From positions 45,827-109,826 of the forward strand of contig JAPYMA010000028.1 of the NCBI GenBank assembly GCA_035041965.1: 64,000 nucleotides of DNA. The letters are read 5' to 3'. The stretch is from Anisakis pegreffii (taxonomy: Eukaryota; Nematoda; Chromadorea; Rhabditida; Anisakidae). Below the pieces are notes generated by a model. That model was not told where the DNA came from and ran no database searches. It worked only from the letters and a program-made list of their open reading frames with translations. Of this stretch, positions 1-22,320 are shown piece after piece. Numbering within the stretch: the stretch's first letter is position 1; every line of letters begins with the position of its first letter. The translations under genes and the position numbers were made by a program.

Positions 1-1549
1 GCTGGCTGGTGTTGCGGTTGAGTTTCGAGCACATTGAATGAGTCAGATAAATTTTTGCATTGCGTAGTTCTTTTTTGAAATTCATGGCTGGACAGATAGT
101 TTCGAGCAATACGTTTTCTGAACGTATTGAAGGGAGCGGAAGCGAGGAGAAAAAATTGATTTCATTCGAATTTCTATATGTCTGAGAAATTCTCTTTCTC
201 AGATTGCTATTTCTGTTGACTGAAACAAGAATTTTTAATGTTTTCAGAGTGACGATAAAGTTCGTCGGAGGAAGAGCGCATTACACATAAAACACTAACG
301 GTTCAAAAAACGAATCAAATGAACAATTCAACACAATACCACAGCAACTATCCGTGCTTTTTTCTTGTTTTTTGGTTATAGTCGGGTACTTTTCAAAATT
401 TATTTCTCACTTCCTCTGCTCACTTTGTTTTCAGCCCTCTAGAAGAATTATCGTTGATTGTTTCCATTTCTTCTTCATTTCCTTCTTTTTTTTTCAGTAC
501 CTTCACGTTGCATGATGGCCATTTTTGTTTTATTTCCTAATCGAAATCGTTCACGGTGTCGTTATTGTTGTGGATTGATGTTAATGAGCGACGGCTGTAA
601 TCACTTTCAGTTTACGTTAGCATATTTATTCATTCATTTGAGATGTTCCACAAATCGTCATTTATATTGTTCAAAATGTTTTCCATTCCAAGTCGGGTAT
701 CCATTTTCTTCGTTTTTCATATGCAAATAGTAATATTCGTTATACTGTTAAATGCATCTGTTAGGCTTAGTTTTTGTTCGTTCTGAGAATACAATTCATT
801 GTCAAGCGTATACTTAGATGCTTTTCTTAACCTTAATCCTAAATGTGAATCAATGATTCAAACTGCTTTTGTATCTTGTAAATAAGCATAAATTCTTTAT
901 TGGATTGACTTTCTTGAATCTCTCATATTTATGTATTGCGCATTGGGTATTTTCGTATAAACAATTAGACACGTCGACTTCCATCATACGTTCTGCTAGA
1001 TTCTTGAAATGATTGTTGGCTTGATTTAGTGGGTCATTTATTTTTGGTTTCTTTTATTGGACAGTTGATGTGTTGTAAACGATGATATTATATTTTCGGT
1101 GATGTTCTTCTATTAAGCAGATTCTCACTTCAGTTCAGTCGGTCAATAAAGTTCAATGGATCACAGTTTTCCATTTATTTATTTATTCTTTGATTTGATT
1201 GATTGTTCATCTGAATCACATCAGAGTTCTTTTTTTGCTTCTTGTTTCGCTCATGCTTTATTGAGTTCTAAACATTCATCTTTATATGTAGCGAGCATTT
1301 CTGTGTTTGGCAATAATTATAACAGTGATGTTAGAGTGTTACAGTCATCGACACCAGTTCACGCATTCGAGCTTCGTGAATAATTCTAATGAGGCTTACT
1401 ATTAGTCATTTACTCGTGATTTTCTGCTGCTGAATGGATATTATTAAAATTTGTATAAACAACGCCGTTTACTCGTGCAGGATCGGCATGTGCAATTAAA
1501 AGTTCATTTCGTTATTCATTGATGACAACAACAAAAACGATGTTTTCAG
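1..1549. other. Upstream region, no confident gene
   Basis: No confident coding exon is visible. A short open stretch starts with ATGGCTGGACAG near 84 and runs to about 182, where a GT follows. A possible acceptor (GTTTTCAG) lies at about 240-247. Either could belong to 5' exons of the downstream coiled-coil gene, whose exon at 1550 starts in phase 0 and lacks its own initiator. The rest is AT-rich and stop-dense. Confidence 0.4.
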
Positions 1550-11255
<9,706 letters not shown>

Positions 11256-13090
11256 CAGCTTTACTTGATGACACAGGTTTCAAAAATTCATTCATGCCTT
11301 TCATTTATAAATCATTATTAATTTCATCAGTTACGCATTTTCGATCTTTGAATTCGTTACTTCAAAGACACATCTCAAGCTATAAAAATATTGAGATGGT
11401 GTTTTTGCACGAAACAACAAATAATTGAATCAAACATTTCTGTTTTGAACATTCAGGATTTGATTCTGTTTTCTAAGTAGCACAATAATGCCCATTGTAA
11501 AAAATATTTATTCGTTTGTTTTTGCTTTATTTCATTTCGAAATTCCATTGCGGATGTGTAACGCGTCAACGGATGGATGCTCATTATTCACTTCTTGTGA
11601 CATTCTGCTGTGATTACTATTATGACTATTCGCTAACAGAATTTTTTGAAGAAATATCTAATGTTTATTGTAAGACTGTCAAGCAGTCTCCTTTCAGACC
11701 AGTCATAATTTATTTATGCGGCCATACTCTTTGTTTTGAATCAAAATTTTTGTGTAAGTCGAATTGAAGTTGGTGATCAATCAGTCAGTTTTAATTTTAC
11801 CCTCATCTCTTTTCCGTTTGAATATTTTTTGCGACAAACTGAAATGAGCGAGAATTGTTTCATTGATCTGTCTCATTATCGTATTTCTGATGAAGTCATT
11901 TATTCACTGACTGAAGGTTGAACTGATCGATTGATCGGCTCTATTAGAGTGTATTGTCTTTCGGTCGCATTCGCTTATCTTTTAATCGTTCGTGCCAGTT
12001 ATCTTCTTCTAAACAGTACCTTCATTTTAGTCAGTCATAATATACGTGTAGGAGCTGCCTGTATGATAGTACTAAATCATTGTTAACAAGAAGATATTAT
12101 ACATCCATTGCTATGATTTTATTTGCGTTCAATGGTCAGTTATTAGACAAGTGATTCCTCCACTGAGGGTTTCGTTTGAAGTCTTGAAAATTAGTTCATT
12201 AATAAACATCGACAATGAAATCATGTGTTTGAAGGTACTTTCTGTCATTCGTATTGTTTTATTGCTATGCGATTTTGGTAATAAACTAACATGCAAAGTG
12301 AATCATCACATTGTCAAATATGGTTTGTTATAGAAAAAAAAGAAGTTTAACTTTGAAACTGTGGTAAGCTCGTTGTGCTTTTTAAATGAATTGGCCATAT
12401 TATGATTATATTCACTGTTTATTTCTGTATTTATTTACTTCGTCTTTCTGTGATGTTTATGCTATTTTTGTTAAAATGATCATATTTTCTTGGTTGTCGT
12501 GGACGGTAGTGAAAATATCATTGTTGTTGCAAAGCGTTTCGTTAACTGACTAAAATTATTCGATGTTTTCGATTTGATCATGTTCTGAATTACTCCAAAG
12601 TTGGTGAAAGTTTGATGATTAATTGTGCAACATATTGATCGTTGAATACTGCGTTCAATTTACGCTGTCATTAACGTTTTTTTCTTGAAATATATACGAA
12701 CAATAAAGTGATTTGCGTGATGGAATTTGTGATACGAAAACACGAAAATTGCTGTATTTTCATATTGTAATACGAAAATTGCTACGTCCACATCAGTGCT
12801 GTTTTGCGCGCGATTTGTTCGTGGATCTGTCTGACGTTGGATCACTGAATAATTTCTAGACTGAATCGTAATACCTTGTTCATCGTCGACGATACTCTCA
12901 CAATGATCAGGTGATCTGATCAGAAATTGCAGAGTGGCTACCTTTTTATTGCTTCTTTACCCCTTGCTCCACACCAAATATCACCACCCGGTTATTTATC
13001 GACCCATTTTCTTTCAACGAAACCTGTTAACTATCAAGTGAATGGTAGATCTACGAGGTTGCTGAGAAGTGTTTTTCTGAATTGTAAGTT
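11256..13090. other. Intergenic, nothing recognised
   Basis: This is the 3' flank of the coiled-coil gene, AT-rich, with only short unsupported ORFs and no conserved motif. AATAAA-like signals occur, for example AATAAA near 12280. No RNA gene or transposon end was recognised. Confidence 0.4.
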
Positions 13091-13093
13091 TTT

Positions 13094-13740
13094 CTGTTTT
13101 TCTGAATTGACAGATTCCGCTGGATCGACTGGTGTAAAAATATTCAGATGTTGCTGGTCAAACCTGAGGAGACGGTAGGCTCGAAGATGGCAAACCGCAT
13201 TTCATTAACAAAATGGCCATATCTCCTCAAGAAAGCAAAATCGCTTTATAAAATATACGTTTCTCAGAAAGAAGAGATTCTGAGCAATTGAATGGTGCAA
13301 AGAAATTCATATGTTAGCAGACAAAGCTGAGGGTACTGGTACCTTGAAAATTTTAACGCTTATATTGCTATATTAATATATAACATTGATCTATAGTGAT
13401 ACAATGTGCATTGAATGAGTCCCTCTGCGCTAATTGAGATGGCTTTAGAAAAATAGCTATATCTCCTAAAGAAACCAAAATCAGTCGGAAAAATATATGT
13501 TTTTCTGAATTGACAGATTCCGCTGGATCGACTGGTGTAAAAATATTCAGATGTTGCTGGTCAAACCTGAGGAGACGGTAAGCTGGAAGATGGCAAACCG
13601 CATTTCATTAAGAAAATGGCCATATCTCCTCAAGAAAGCAAAATCGCTTTATAAAATATACGTTTCTCAGAAAGAAGAGATTCTGAGCAATTGAATGGTG
13701 CAAAGAAATTCATATGTTAGCAGGCAAAGCTGAGGGTACT
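13094..13740 (+). repeat. Dispersed ~270-bp repeat, two adjacent copies
   Basis: Two near-identical copies (about 13095-13340 and 13500-13740) share GACAGATTCCGCTGGATCGA, GGCAAACCGCATTTCATTA, CATATCTCCTCAAGAAAGC and GAAGAGATTCTGAGCAATTG. The segment between them carries the other hallmark of the family, 'TTGATCTATAGTGATACAATG' followed by 'GCGCTAATTGAGATGGC'. The same family recurs at 20.2-21.3, 29.8-30.7, 32.8-33.1 and 52.0-52.3 kb. It is non-coding. Confidence 0.85.
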
Positions 13741-15320
13741 TGTGGCGGCTAGGGGTTGATTGTGTTTGTATGTGGGTACCTTGTCTTGACTTATAGCCGT
13801 CAGATAACAATTTATAAAGATAAATTGGTAATAATGTAATGATTAACAAAACAGTTCAACAATAGACGAATAACAGAGATAATATAATATTACTTCAATA
13901 AAAAGGAGAAATTGGAAGATTATCAAGTGATTACAGTAAAACGAAATATTATTCTTAACGAAACGATATCCTCAATGTGGTCTCAACTAGCTTAAATAGC
14001 TCAATGATGAATGAATCACTTAACAGAACCAACAGATCGCCGACGTTGATGGTTGAGTTGAATTGTCCAACGAAGTCGATTGTAATTTATTGATGAAGAT
14101 AATTTGCTTACTTGATTTGGGAAATTATTTAATTAGGCCGGCCTGTGCGTTCAATTGTTTGCTTTGTTGATTCGTTATGGGTTGGAGTGCGATTGATTGG
14201 GAGGGATGTTTGGGAAAGGAACTTGGGTTTTGACCTTATTTATATATTTGGGACAGGATGTGGAAATTTGGAGGTGCACTCTTTAATTACGACCTTAACT
14301 CTTTTGAGATTGGATGAGGGTATTTAGGTGGTTGTGGGGTTTGAGAAATTCACGGAGCTTGATCCGAACGACGACCACGAGTTGATTTGAACTGTTCGCT
14401 TATTCACAAAGAAATGACACAATTACGACACGCTACAGTTTGAGATCTGGTGATTGGGATTGAATTTGATTTGGTTTGACTTAATGGATTTGGGACTTGA
14501 AAGCTTGGTTGTTGATTTGCTTGGATTGAAATCTCGTCTTCGATTTGCCTTTCCAGACCTCAAACTTGGGTAATTAAACCCTTGTAATTACAACGATAAC
14601 AACACGACTACGCGATTTACTACGACTACGTGACCTATTGTGAACTAAGTTTAGTACCTAAACAAATACGAACTATTGTAATTGAAACGAAATAAGAAAC
14701 GAGAAACAAATTGTGACGTGCTAGAATGAACGCCCGTAGTGAACAACGTAAACAACCAATAATAACTTATGAGAACAACTCATGCCGACTGCAAGTGACG
14801 TGGCACATTTGAACAATAAACAACTATTGATGTATGCACTATAAAGTTCGCGACCGCATTAGTATGTTGGAGTGAGAGAAACAGAGACAGGCAGACAGAC
14901 AGAGATAGAGACATTCCAATGTGACGTCATGTTGGGCGTTTGTGACTTCGCGACAATACGCATCTGAAAACAATACGCATCTGAAAACAAGTCGTGACAA
15001 TACGCGACAATACGCATCTGAAAACAAGCCTTAATCATTCCCAGCTCATTCATATGTAGTCATACCCACTTGGTAATGAGACGATATTTACTTGCTATCG
15101 CCTCTTCGGCTCTCCTATTTTGTGAAATAGCGACCATGAATTTCGAAATGTGCTGTTTTTAATGTTGCGTTTCCTTTTTTAATGTTAGTTTTGCTTTAGT
15201 GCGTTGTTTTTGCTTCTCGTTCTCCACATACTTATTATTTGTTAATTTAGGTATTGTTTCACGTTTCTTTGTGAATTTTGCTTTATATTTCAAGTACGCG
15301 ATGTATCCTGCAGTAATGAG
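13741..15320. other. Intergenic, no gene; small tandem repeat at 14952-15028
   Basis: No coding exon is supported. At 14952-15028 the unit CAATACGCATCTGAAAACAA occurs three times, two in direct tandem and one after a short spacer. This is a local minisatellite and not a CRISPR. A (GACA)n-like stretch lies near 14880. Confidence 0.45.
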
Positions 15321-15324
15321 GAAA

Positions 15325-16180
15325 AACCGCAATTATTGATGATTCCGATGCTGACAACGAAGAAAGTGAAATTGATGAGGATAATGTTGAATTCAGAATC
15401 GATTTGGTTGAAAAAACACGGCGTTTCCCTGAAACGTACCAGCGATTTACCAAGCTTGTGAGAAAGTACTGATTTAGGTTTCGGAAGTCTCCCTAGAAGA
15501 ACGACAGACCCCAGTAATTCATAAAACTAAGCAATTCGGCAAAGATTCAAATTCAGTAGTAGATTGCAAGATGAGATGGACCTCTTTGAACATGATGTTG
15601 GCAAAATTTGCAAAATGCTCCGATGAGATTGAGCAGACCATTGTTGCTCTAAAAACTACCATACGTACTCAATGAATAGGATTGGAACGAAATAACAGAC
15701 TCATGCAATGCAATGGGAGCTTTCGAAGTTGCTATGAACACACTGTGTCGTCGAAATATTGGTTTGTTCATAACAGATAAAACGCTGAAGTGTTCCGTCG
15801 ATGCGTTAAAGAAATTGAATACGAATATCGCTAATGATCTATTGCGTGCACTTCTGGTAAGGATCAACGAACCTATCACACCAATTCTGATGCACTTCAT
15901 GAGATGAGTGATCGATCCCGTTAATATCCGATAGATTGAGGTATTCGATCGTGAGACAAAATATTATACAACTGATCTTCGAGGCTCTTCGGTGCGAGGA
16001 GCGAACAAAATGATGACTCTGATTCCATCTCACCGATGGCAGCTAATTTTTCTCAGAGCATGAGTGAATGTAATATTCCTCTCTCGAAGAAAATAGAATT
16101 GATGCTGAATTTCAAAAATTCCGTAACTTGTGGAAGAGGCAATGACATGAAGAGCAGAATAATCTCTGAAATGTTTTTGT
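15325..16180 (+). pseudogene. Decayed hAT-family transposase fragment
   Basis: Reading across several frames recovers hAT transposase features in the expected order. These are an acidic segment ending near a KTRRFPETYQRF-like region (15340-15465), FRKSP (about 15476), VDCKMRWTSLNMML (15558-15600, the conserved [DC]xxxRWNS motif), and the downstream helical segment with LCRRNIGLFITDKTLK (15740-15800). Frameshifts and stop codons separate the pieces, so no protein can be made. Terminal inverted repeats were not found, nor was the C-terminal dimerisation region. Confidence 0.7.
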
Positions 16181-19100
16181 ATGAAGAGACGAAGGAAAAA
16201 ACGTTCGCATTCTCATTTTCACGCAAAAATAAGAATGAGGTGCAACTAGCGCCCTCGGGGACGGGGTCTCCGGCGGGGTTTCCCATCCTTGACGACTCCC
16301 CGGCAATTTTTCTCCCGAATTTTTGCTCAGAGACCTCCCTCGTCCACTTTGCTCTCATCGGCTAAGAAGTTGGTCCCTGGCGAACACTTGATGCAACTAT
16401 CAACGCTCTCACGGTTCCCAGAGCTTATTTGAAACTCCACTAAATTATATTCTTACCACGTTCTTATCATATTCTTATCGTGACATTATTCGTCACAATA
16501 TGTTCTGTTGCATTTGTTGGATAATTTGTAGAATAATTTCAATTAGGATAACGGTGATAATTGTTTATTATTTGGTAATGATGATTGTCCATAATATTTT
16601 GAATATTAATTGTTGCGTTTGCTAATTTCAACTTCAATGATTTGTTGAATACGTTTTGCTGATTATTGAATATTGCTGTTTTCAATTCATCGTATTCTTT
16701 TCTGAACAAATGCATACACCTTGAGCAAATTCTCCTCAGATGAGTGGGTGAATGCTGTGACGGAATATCCATAGCCAAGTTATTTTTTTGGCAAATTCAC
16801 GCCACGGAAAACTGAAGTGGATTTCAGTTTCTGTGCTGTTCTTGGTAATTGCTGCTTGGATTATTGATAATTCTTGTATAAGGAAGGCCAATGTTTGTGG
16901 AGATTGGTGGAATGAATCGTGCCTCATCTATGATGGTGATTATATGATAATGGCTATGATCATCAGTATCCTTTTGTTTGAGTAAGTTTGTTTTGGGTGT
17001 TTTATCCATTTTTATCATTGAAAGAGTGTTCTATCCATTGTTTAATCCATTTATCCATTTTCTCATTAAAAGGAACGTAAAGTTAATGAATCGATATGTT
17101 GGTATAATAATGATTGCAATTGTATAGCGAGGCATTTGCCGCTTTATTACCCATGAATGCGTCGATAGCGTATTTTCAAACTTAACTATTGTTGTCGGTT
17201 TTCGTGCATCGCATCTACTAATTGACCGCTCTTTTCCATGCTCTGTCCTTCTTCCACATTAGGGATTTGGCGAACATCTGATAAAGGATTAGTTACAGAT
17301 TTCACGCTACACTCTACCGTGCTTCATCTCGCCATCAATTCTTCAAAAATCCCTTACCTCAACGTGAAACTTTCAATGCCTCATATCACATCCTTCGCCG
17401 TTTTTTTAACATCGCTCCACCACACTCTACATAGAATTTGAAATTTGATAACCGGTTTATTTCCCCCAGATAAGTAGAGTTTGGTTAATGGCCACCGAAC
17501 CGTGAAATTCCCCATGAATTCGATCGGTAATTACCGACCGACTTTCGATAAATCCCTGGAACTCGGACGCCCCTAATTTTCGGTGCCCTCCGACCGAAAC
17601 CCAAAGGGCTGCTTTGGTCAGAGTGCCCTGGCAAAACGAACTCCGGTTACCGCCAATCATGAAAAAGTTCGCCTGAACTAAAAGAAAGTCGATTGTACAG
17701 AATGAACAACAATGAGTACACAATGATGTCACAAGTATCATGAGTGCTGGATGGTCTGGCACGAGTCAACGAGTTGAATTAAAGTCGTCATGAGCGGAGC
17801 GATTTCAAATTGTTTCTGCTGCTTATTGTTCTGGATTCCTTTGCGCTGCCTAGCTACCTAGCGTATTTAGAAATTTCTGCGCTGCTTAGCGCGCTGGAAA
17901 GATTTGGCGCTTATTCAGCGCTCCGGATTGAAGAAGAGAAGAAAGGAACGAACGAAGGAATGCTAATGCATTTTAGCTCGCCTTCATATAGCGATGTTGT
18001 TTTGACTGGATGTTTTGAGAATTCCATCAATGTTTCTTATTTGTGTAGGTTATTGTTTCGTTCTCGAATTCTCTCGATTGGTCGGAAATGAACAGATAAT
18101 CGCACCTGATTCGCCGGTTTGGCGACACCGATCGACAGCCGACCGATACTCAAAAATTTTCTATCAGTTCGGGCATCGGTTGGTTCTCGATGCGTTCGGT
18201 CGAGGACCGAAACCAAAGCATGTTGGTTGCCAACACTAAAAATAAAGTCGATCAGTGGTAACCGAAGTTGAAATGAGGCATATAGGCATTACAGTATTTA
18301 TTGGCATGATATGTATCGGTGAACATAAAAACTTATATATGATTAGACATGACAGCGTTTGTACTGCCCAATAACACGGAGGGGCGAGGGAATTGGTTAC
18401 CAGAGTAATATGTTTTTTAAGGAGCGGTGTAGCGACTAAAGGTGTCGGACCGAAAGATGCATTCCTAGCTTCAGAAATTCCGAGATTTTTTGTGGACGAA
18501 TAATGTTAACTGTGCATACCCTCTGTTATTTATTGTGCAAGTTTCACTCGTAACTAATCAAATGCGACTGTTTCTGTGGGGATTTTGAGGCAAATCATTT
18601 TTAGTAACAATTCAAGAGAGATCAGTCTTCAAGGAATAGAAAATTCTTGCGTTACACCTCTCGCAGTTGGATGCTAAACTTCGAGAGCATATGAAGCAGT
18701 TATTCAAGAATAACGAAGGATTAAGTGGTATCAAAATTTCAGGTCGATACCTACGACAGTAGGAATAATCAAAAATTTGAAGAAGTCTAAGGAAGAGTAA
18801 ATTTGTCGCATCTTGTTGGTATTACGATGGTTTCCAATGATCATTCAACTTTCGAATCGGTCGATTATGTAGGCACTTCTGGTCCGAACAAATTGATCAT
18901 TCTGTCATCGCGCTCGTAATTTGGATGCCGATAACTATTCGTCCACGTTTACTATTAGCCGTCACTTATATGTGTAGCATTTTGAAATAATTTTTTCATG
19001 TTTATGTTATCCATTGTCTTCACGGATCAATAAAAACGTTGCTGAAATATGACTCGGATGCTGATTTCGAAATTGGTGATACCTAGTTTAAATTGAGCAG

Positions 19101-20155
19101 CTGGACCAGAAATATGGGTTTCAAACTCTAGCCGAACCTCTCCTTCAAGCAGCACTGCAGCAGGATCAATATCGCACTAAACCTCATCATCTAATAGCGC
19201 ATAAGCGCATTAAGAAATCCCCTAGATAAAGAGCACGCCATCTCGCACAAGAACAGCCTTGTAATGTTAAAACTTAGACTAATCACATCATTAATATCTG
19301 ACGGCTAATTCTATCGTGTTAATACCACTCAATTCGAATGATCAAGCAACGACCACTCGTGAAGCTGCCATGCACACATGTAGATTAATACTCTATCTGA
19401 ATGCCAGTTCTTAATGGTAATACTCATATTCTAGGATATGGTAACAACGCAAATTGTTTGATGTGAACAGACATCAAGCAAACGTGAATTTATTCAGTTA
19501 CACCAATGAAGTGGAATTATGATGATCAAACACCAATATCGCAAATGTGACATTAAAGAAATATTGAATAAAGCAGAGGCGCTTCACATCAGCAACCACG
19601 CACAAATAACATTCTACTGCCCCGTTAATGGGTTATTTCAAAAAGTTTGTATCCAGATGGTTAAATAAACCATAGTAAATGTTCGATGCGAATGGTCAGG
19701 GAAGAATATTTGAATCGGGTATATAAGAATGTACGTTCGTATAGCAATAGGCGGAGTGCGATCCTCGAGCTGACCGTCTTCTCAGGTTTGCCCGGAAACG
19801 CGACAATTTCTTTTCACCGTTCGATCCAGCAACCGCTACATTCAGAATATTATAAATTTTACTGAGCAATTTGCCTTAGATGTGGAGATGCGGGCGTTTT
19901 ATTAATACCATCTCGGCTGCCACCTTCGAGGCTCCCTTAAGCTCAAGTTTGCTCAGTAACGTATGAATTTTTTTCCATCAGTCGATCCAGCTGGATCTCT
20001 TCATTCAGAAAAACATGTATTTTGCATGTTTTTCTGAATCTGACGGTCAGCTCGAGGATCGCAATCCGCCTATTGCTACATGAGCGTATTGATTGCTCTA
20101 TAGAGATGGATGTGCATGAATGATGAGCGCGACTGAGGTAATTGAGATAGATGTA
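16181..20155. other. Intergenic, no gene recognised
   Basis: Stop-dense DNA. A locally GC-rich stretch at 16245-16390 and one at 17450-17720 (CGATCGGTAATTACCGACCG-like) plus 18080-18260 contain CCGACCGA motifs that look like short non-autonomous element remains, without clear ends. The small ORFs here have no recognisable motif. Confidence 0.35.
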
Positions 20156-20159
20156 TGAA

Positions 20160-21260
20160 AATGGCAATATAACCCCAGGAAAGCAAAATCGCTGGACAAA
20201 ATATATGTTTTTCTAAATGAACAGGTCCAGCTGGATCAACTGATACAAAAAATTCACATGTTACTGGGCAAACATGAGCTTACGGTAGCCTAGAAGATGC
20301 CAACGCGAGATAGTATTAATTAAATGCCTACATCTCCTCAACTAAGCCAATTTACTTCGGAAAGCTGTATGAACGTATTGATTGCTCTATAGAGATCAGT
20401 GTGGATGAATGATGGGCGCGACTGAGCTAATTGAGATAGATATATGAAAATGGTAACACAACCTCAGGAAAAAACAATCATGTACCGTTGGAGATTCTGC
20501 TCAATGAAATATTGAATGCAAAATCTTATATTAACAGGCAAGCTTGGGAGTACGGTAGACTTGAAGGTGGAAAAGTTTATAACATTAAGAAATGAACTAT
20601 ATCTCCTCAATGAAGAGGAAATGCTCAACAAAATTATGTTTTTTTCTGAATTTAGACATCCAGCTGAACGTCTTTGATACATTCAAGCCTACCGCACCCT
20701 CAGCATTGACCGGAAACATTTAGTATTTATACATCTTTCAACTGAGCAGAATCTCTTCTTTCTAAGAATGAAAGGTTTGCCGAGAAATTCACACTCTACC
20801 AGGAGATATAGCAATTTTTGTGATGCTATGCGGGTTAGCACAATCAAGCGTACCGTACCCTCCTCTTTGACCAGTAACATATCAATTTCTTTACACCAAT
20901 CGGTCGAGCAGAATCTCTGGATTCATAAAAATATATATTTTGTTGGGCGATTTGGCATAGTTGAGGAGTTATAGCTATTTTATTAATGTTATCTTAATTA
21001 GCGCTGTGGTACTCATTGAAGTGCATTGTATCACTACTGATCAATAGATGCTGCAATGCAATAGCATAGAAATAAAAGTTTGATACATTCAAGCCCACCG
21101 TACCCTCAGCATTGACCGGAAGCATATTAATATCTGTACATCTCTCAATTGAGCAGAATCTTTTCTTTCTAGGAGTGAATGGTTTGCTGAGAAATTCATA
21201 CTCTACGAGGTCTATGTATCTTCTAGCATTAAGTGTATTTTCAGGACCGTTATGCGAATC
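20160..21260. repeat. Dispersed repeat family, several diverged copies in both orientations
   Basis: Blocks of the family seen at 13.1 kb recur here: 'CATGTTACTGGGCAAACATGAG', 'TATCTCCTCAA', 'GAGCAGAATCT', 'AAATTCACACTCTACCAGGAG', and 'TTTGACCAGTAACATATCAAT' on the opposite strand. Copies are more diverged than at 29.8 kb and are arranged head to head in places. A related fragment is at 19740-20050. Confidence 0.7.
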
Positions 21261-21989
21261 ACCGTATCAATGTATCCACTTCAAAAAAAACCAAAAAAAC
21301 AGGGAACATACGTGAGAGTGGAACATTTTTCGAGATTCTTTTTGAAATTCACAAATCACGAAATTGATCAAAAACAATCTGTTGAGTGCACATCTTTGCG
21401 AATAAAACTGTGAGTTGCGAGTAGCCACTAACTAACTGCGACTTACGACCACGATCTTCCGTTCCTTCATTCTTAAGCACTTGCGTCTCCCATCTGTCCT
21501 GGAATTCATCGAAAATAGTTTCCCATAACATTTTGTTGTCGTTTAGCCATCGCTCTTGGGAATCTTTAGCCTGTAAGATTTGATTTAAACACAATAAGTA
21601 CTTTGTTTGGGTTATATTTCAAATTGAACCGCTCAACTTTATTGTTAAGGTTTGTGATCACCTTTTCTACTCATTACTGATCATATTGTTTCGAGTCGAA
21701 CAACTCATATCGATCGTGAGTTAATCGCTGCAATCCATCCATCCTCACTATCAAAACCCTCAAACTTGTGCGAAATTCGACAAAATATTCAAACTTGAGC
21801 ACAAAGTTTTCTTCTCGCAACATCTTCGCTCTTCCACTTATCTGGCCGTCGGTGTAATTCTCATGGTTTATCATCAACTAAAATCTATTACCAACCTACA
21901 ATTGGAGTGTTTTGTTGCTGATTATCTGCTCCCAAGTGCACAAGTGCCTTGGGAATGCTCTCTTAAGCGCTATATGGTGTTGTTGGCGG

Positions 21990-21999
21990 AAATAATAAC

Positions 22000-22057
<58 letters not shown>
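21990..22057. repeat. (AAT)n microsatellite
   Basis: An uninterrupted trinucleotide array of about 22 units that generates false poly-Ile and poly-Leu ORFs on both strands. Confidence 0.97.
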
Positions 22058-22059
<2 letters not shown>

Positions 22060-22143
22060 GTTACAAGTCGAACAAAAATGTGAATTGAATAAGTGATATG
22101 GGATTGAACAGGGGTCAATATCTTCGCAGAATTCAATTTGCAG

Positions 22144-22320
22144 GTTGATGAGCATACGTGTTGGCTGGCGTTGTCTGAGATTGACGGCGCGGCATTCGGA
22201 GGAGCTGACTTCATTCTGGGCGATCCGTTCATCCGTCAATATTGCAACGTTCACGACTTTTACCGCAAGCGAATCGCTTTTGCTAAGGCAAAAACACCAC
22301 CAAAACACGGAATCAATTGA
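22144..22320 (+). pseudogene. Orphan terminal exon of a pepsin-type aspartic protease
   Basis: After an acceptor (TTTGCAG) there is an open exon encoding FGGADFILGDPFIRQYCNVHD and then RKRIAFAKAK, ending in TGA at 22318-22320. This matches the C-terminal lobe end of A1 aspartic proteases, where (W/F)ILGDxFIRxYxxVxD precedes a final strand ending in GxAxA(K). I found neither the catalytic DTG/DSG motifs nor other lobes in the 20 kb upstream on this strand. It is either the last exon of a gene with very long introns or a relocated or relic fragment. The exon itself has no frameshift. Confidence 0.6.

Noticed and set aside
458..730. 90-codon ORF starting MFPFLLHF, signal-peptide-like
   Set aside because: T-rich DNA gives hydrophobic runs by chance; no splice context, no motif and no downstream continuation.
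14952..15028. Three spaced 20-bp repeats resembling a CRISPR array
   Set aside because: Spacing is irregular, two copies are directly adjacent, and the context is a eukaryotic genome.
16036..16365. 109-codon ORF and its antisense ORFs
   Set aside because: Overlaps the decayed hAT fragment and a GC-rich repeat-like piece; no conserved motif.
21349..21877. Two minus-strand ORFs with charged, helix-like sequence
   Set aside because: Possible exons, but no family match and no phase-consistent junction found; left unannotated.
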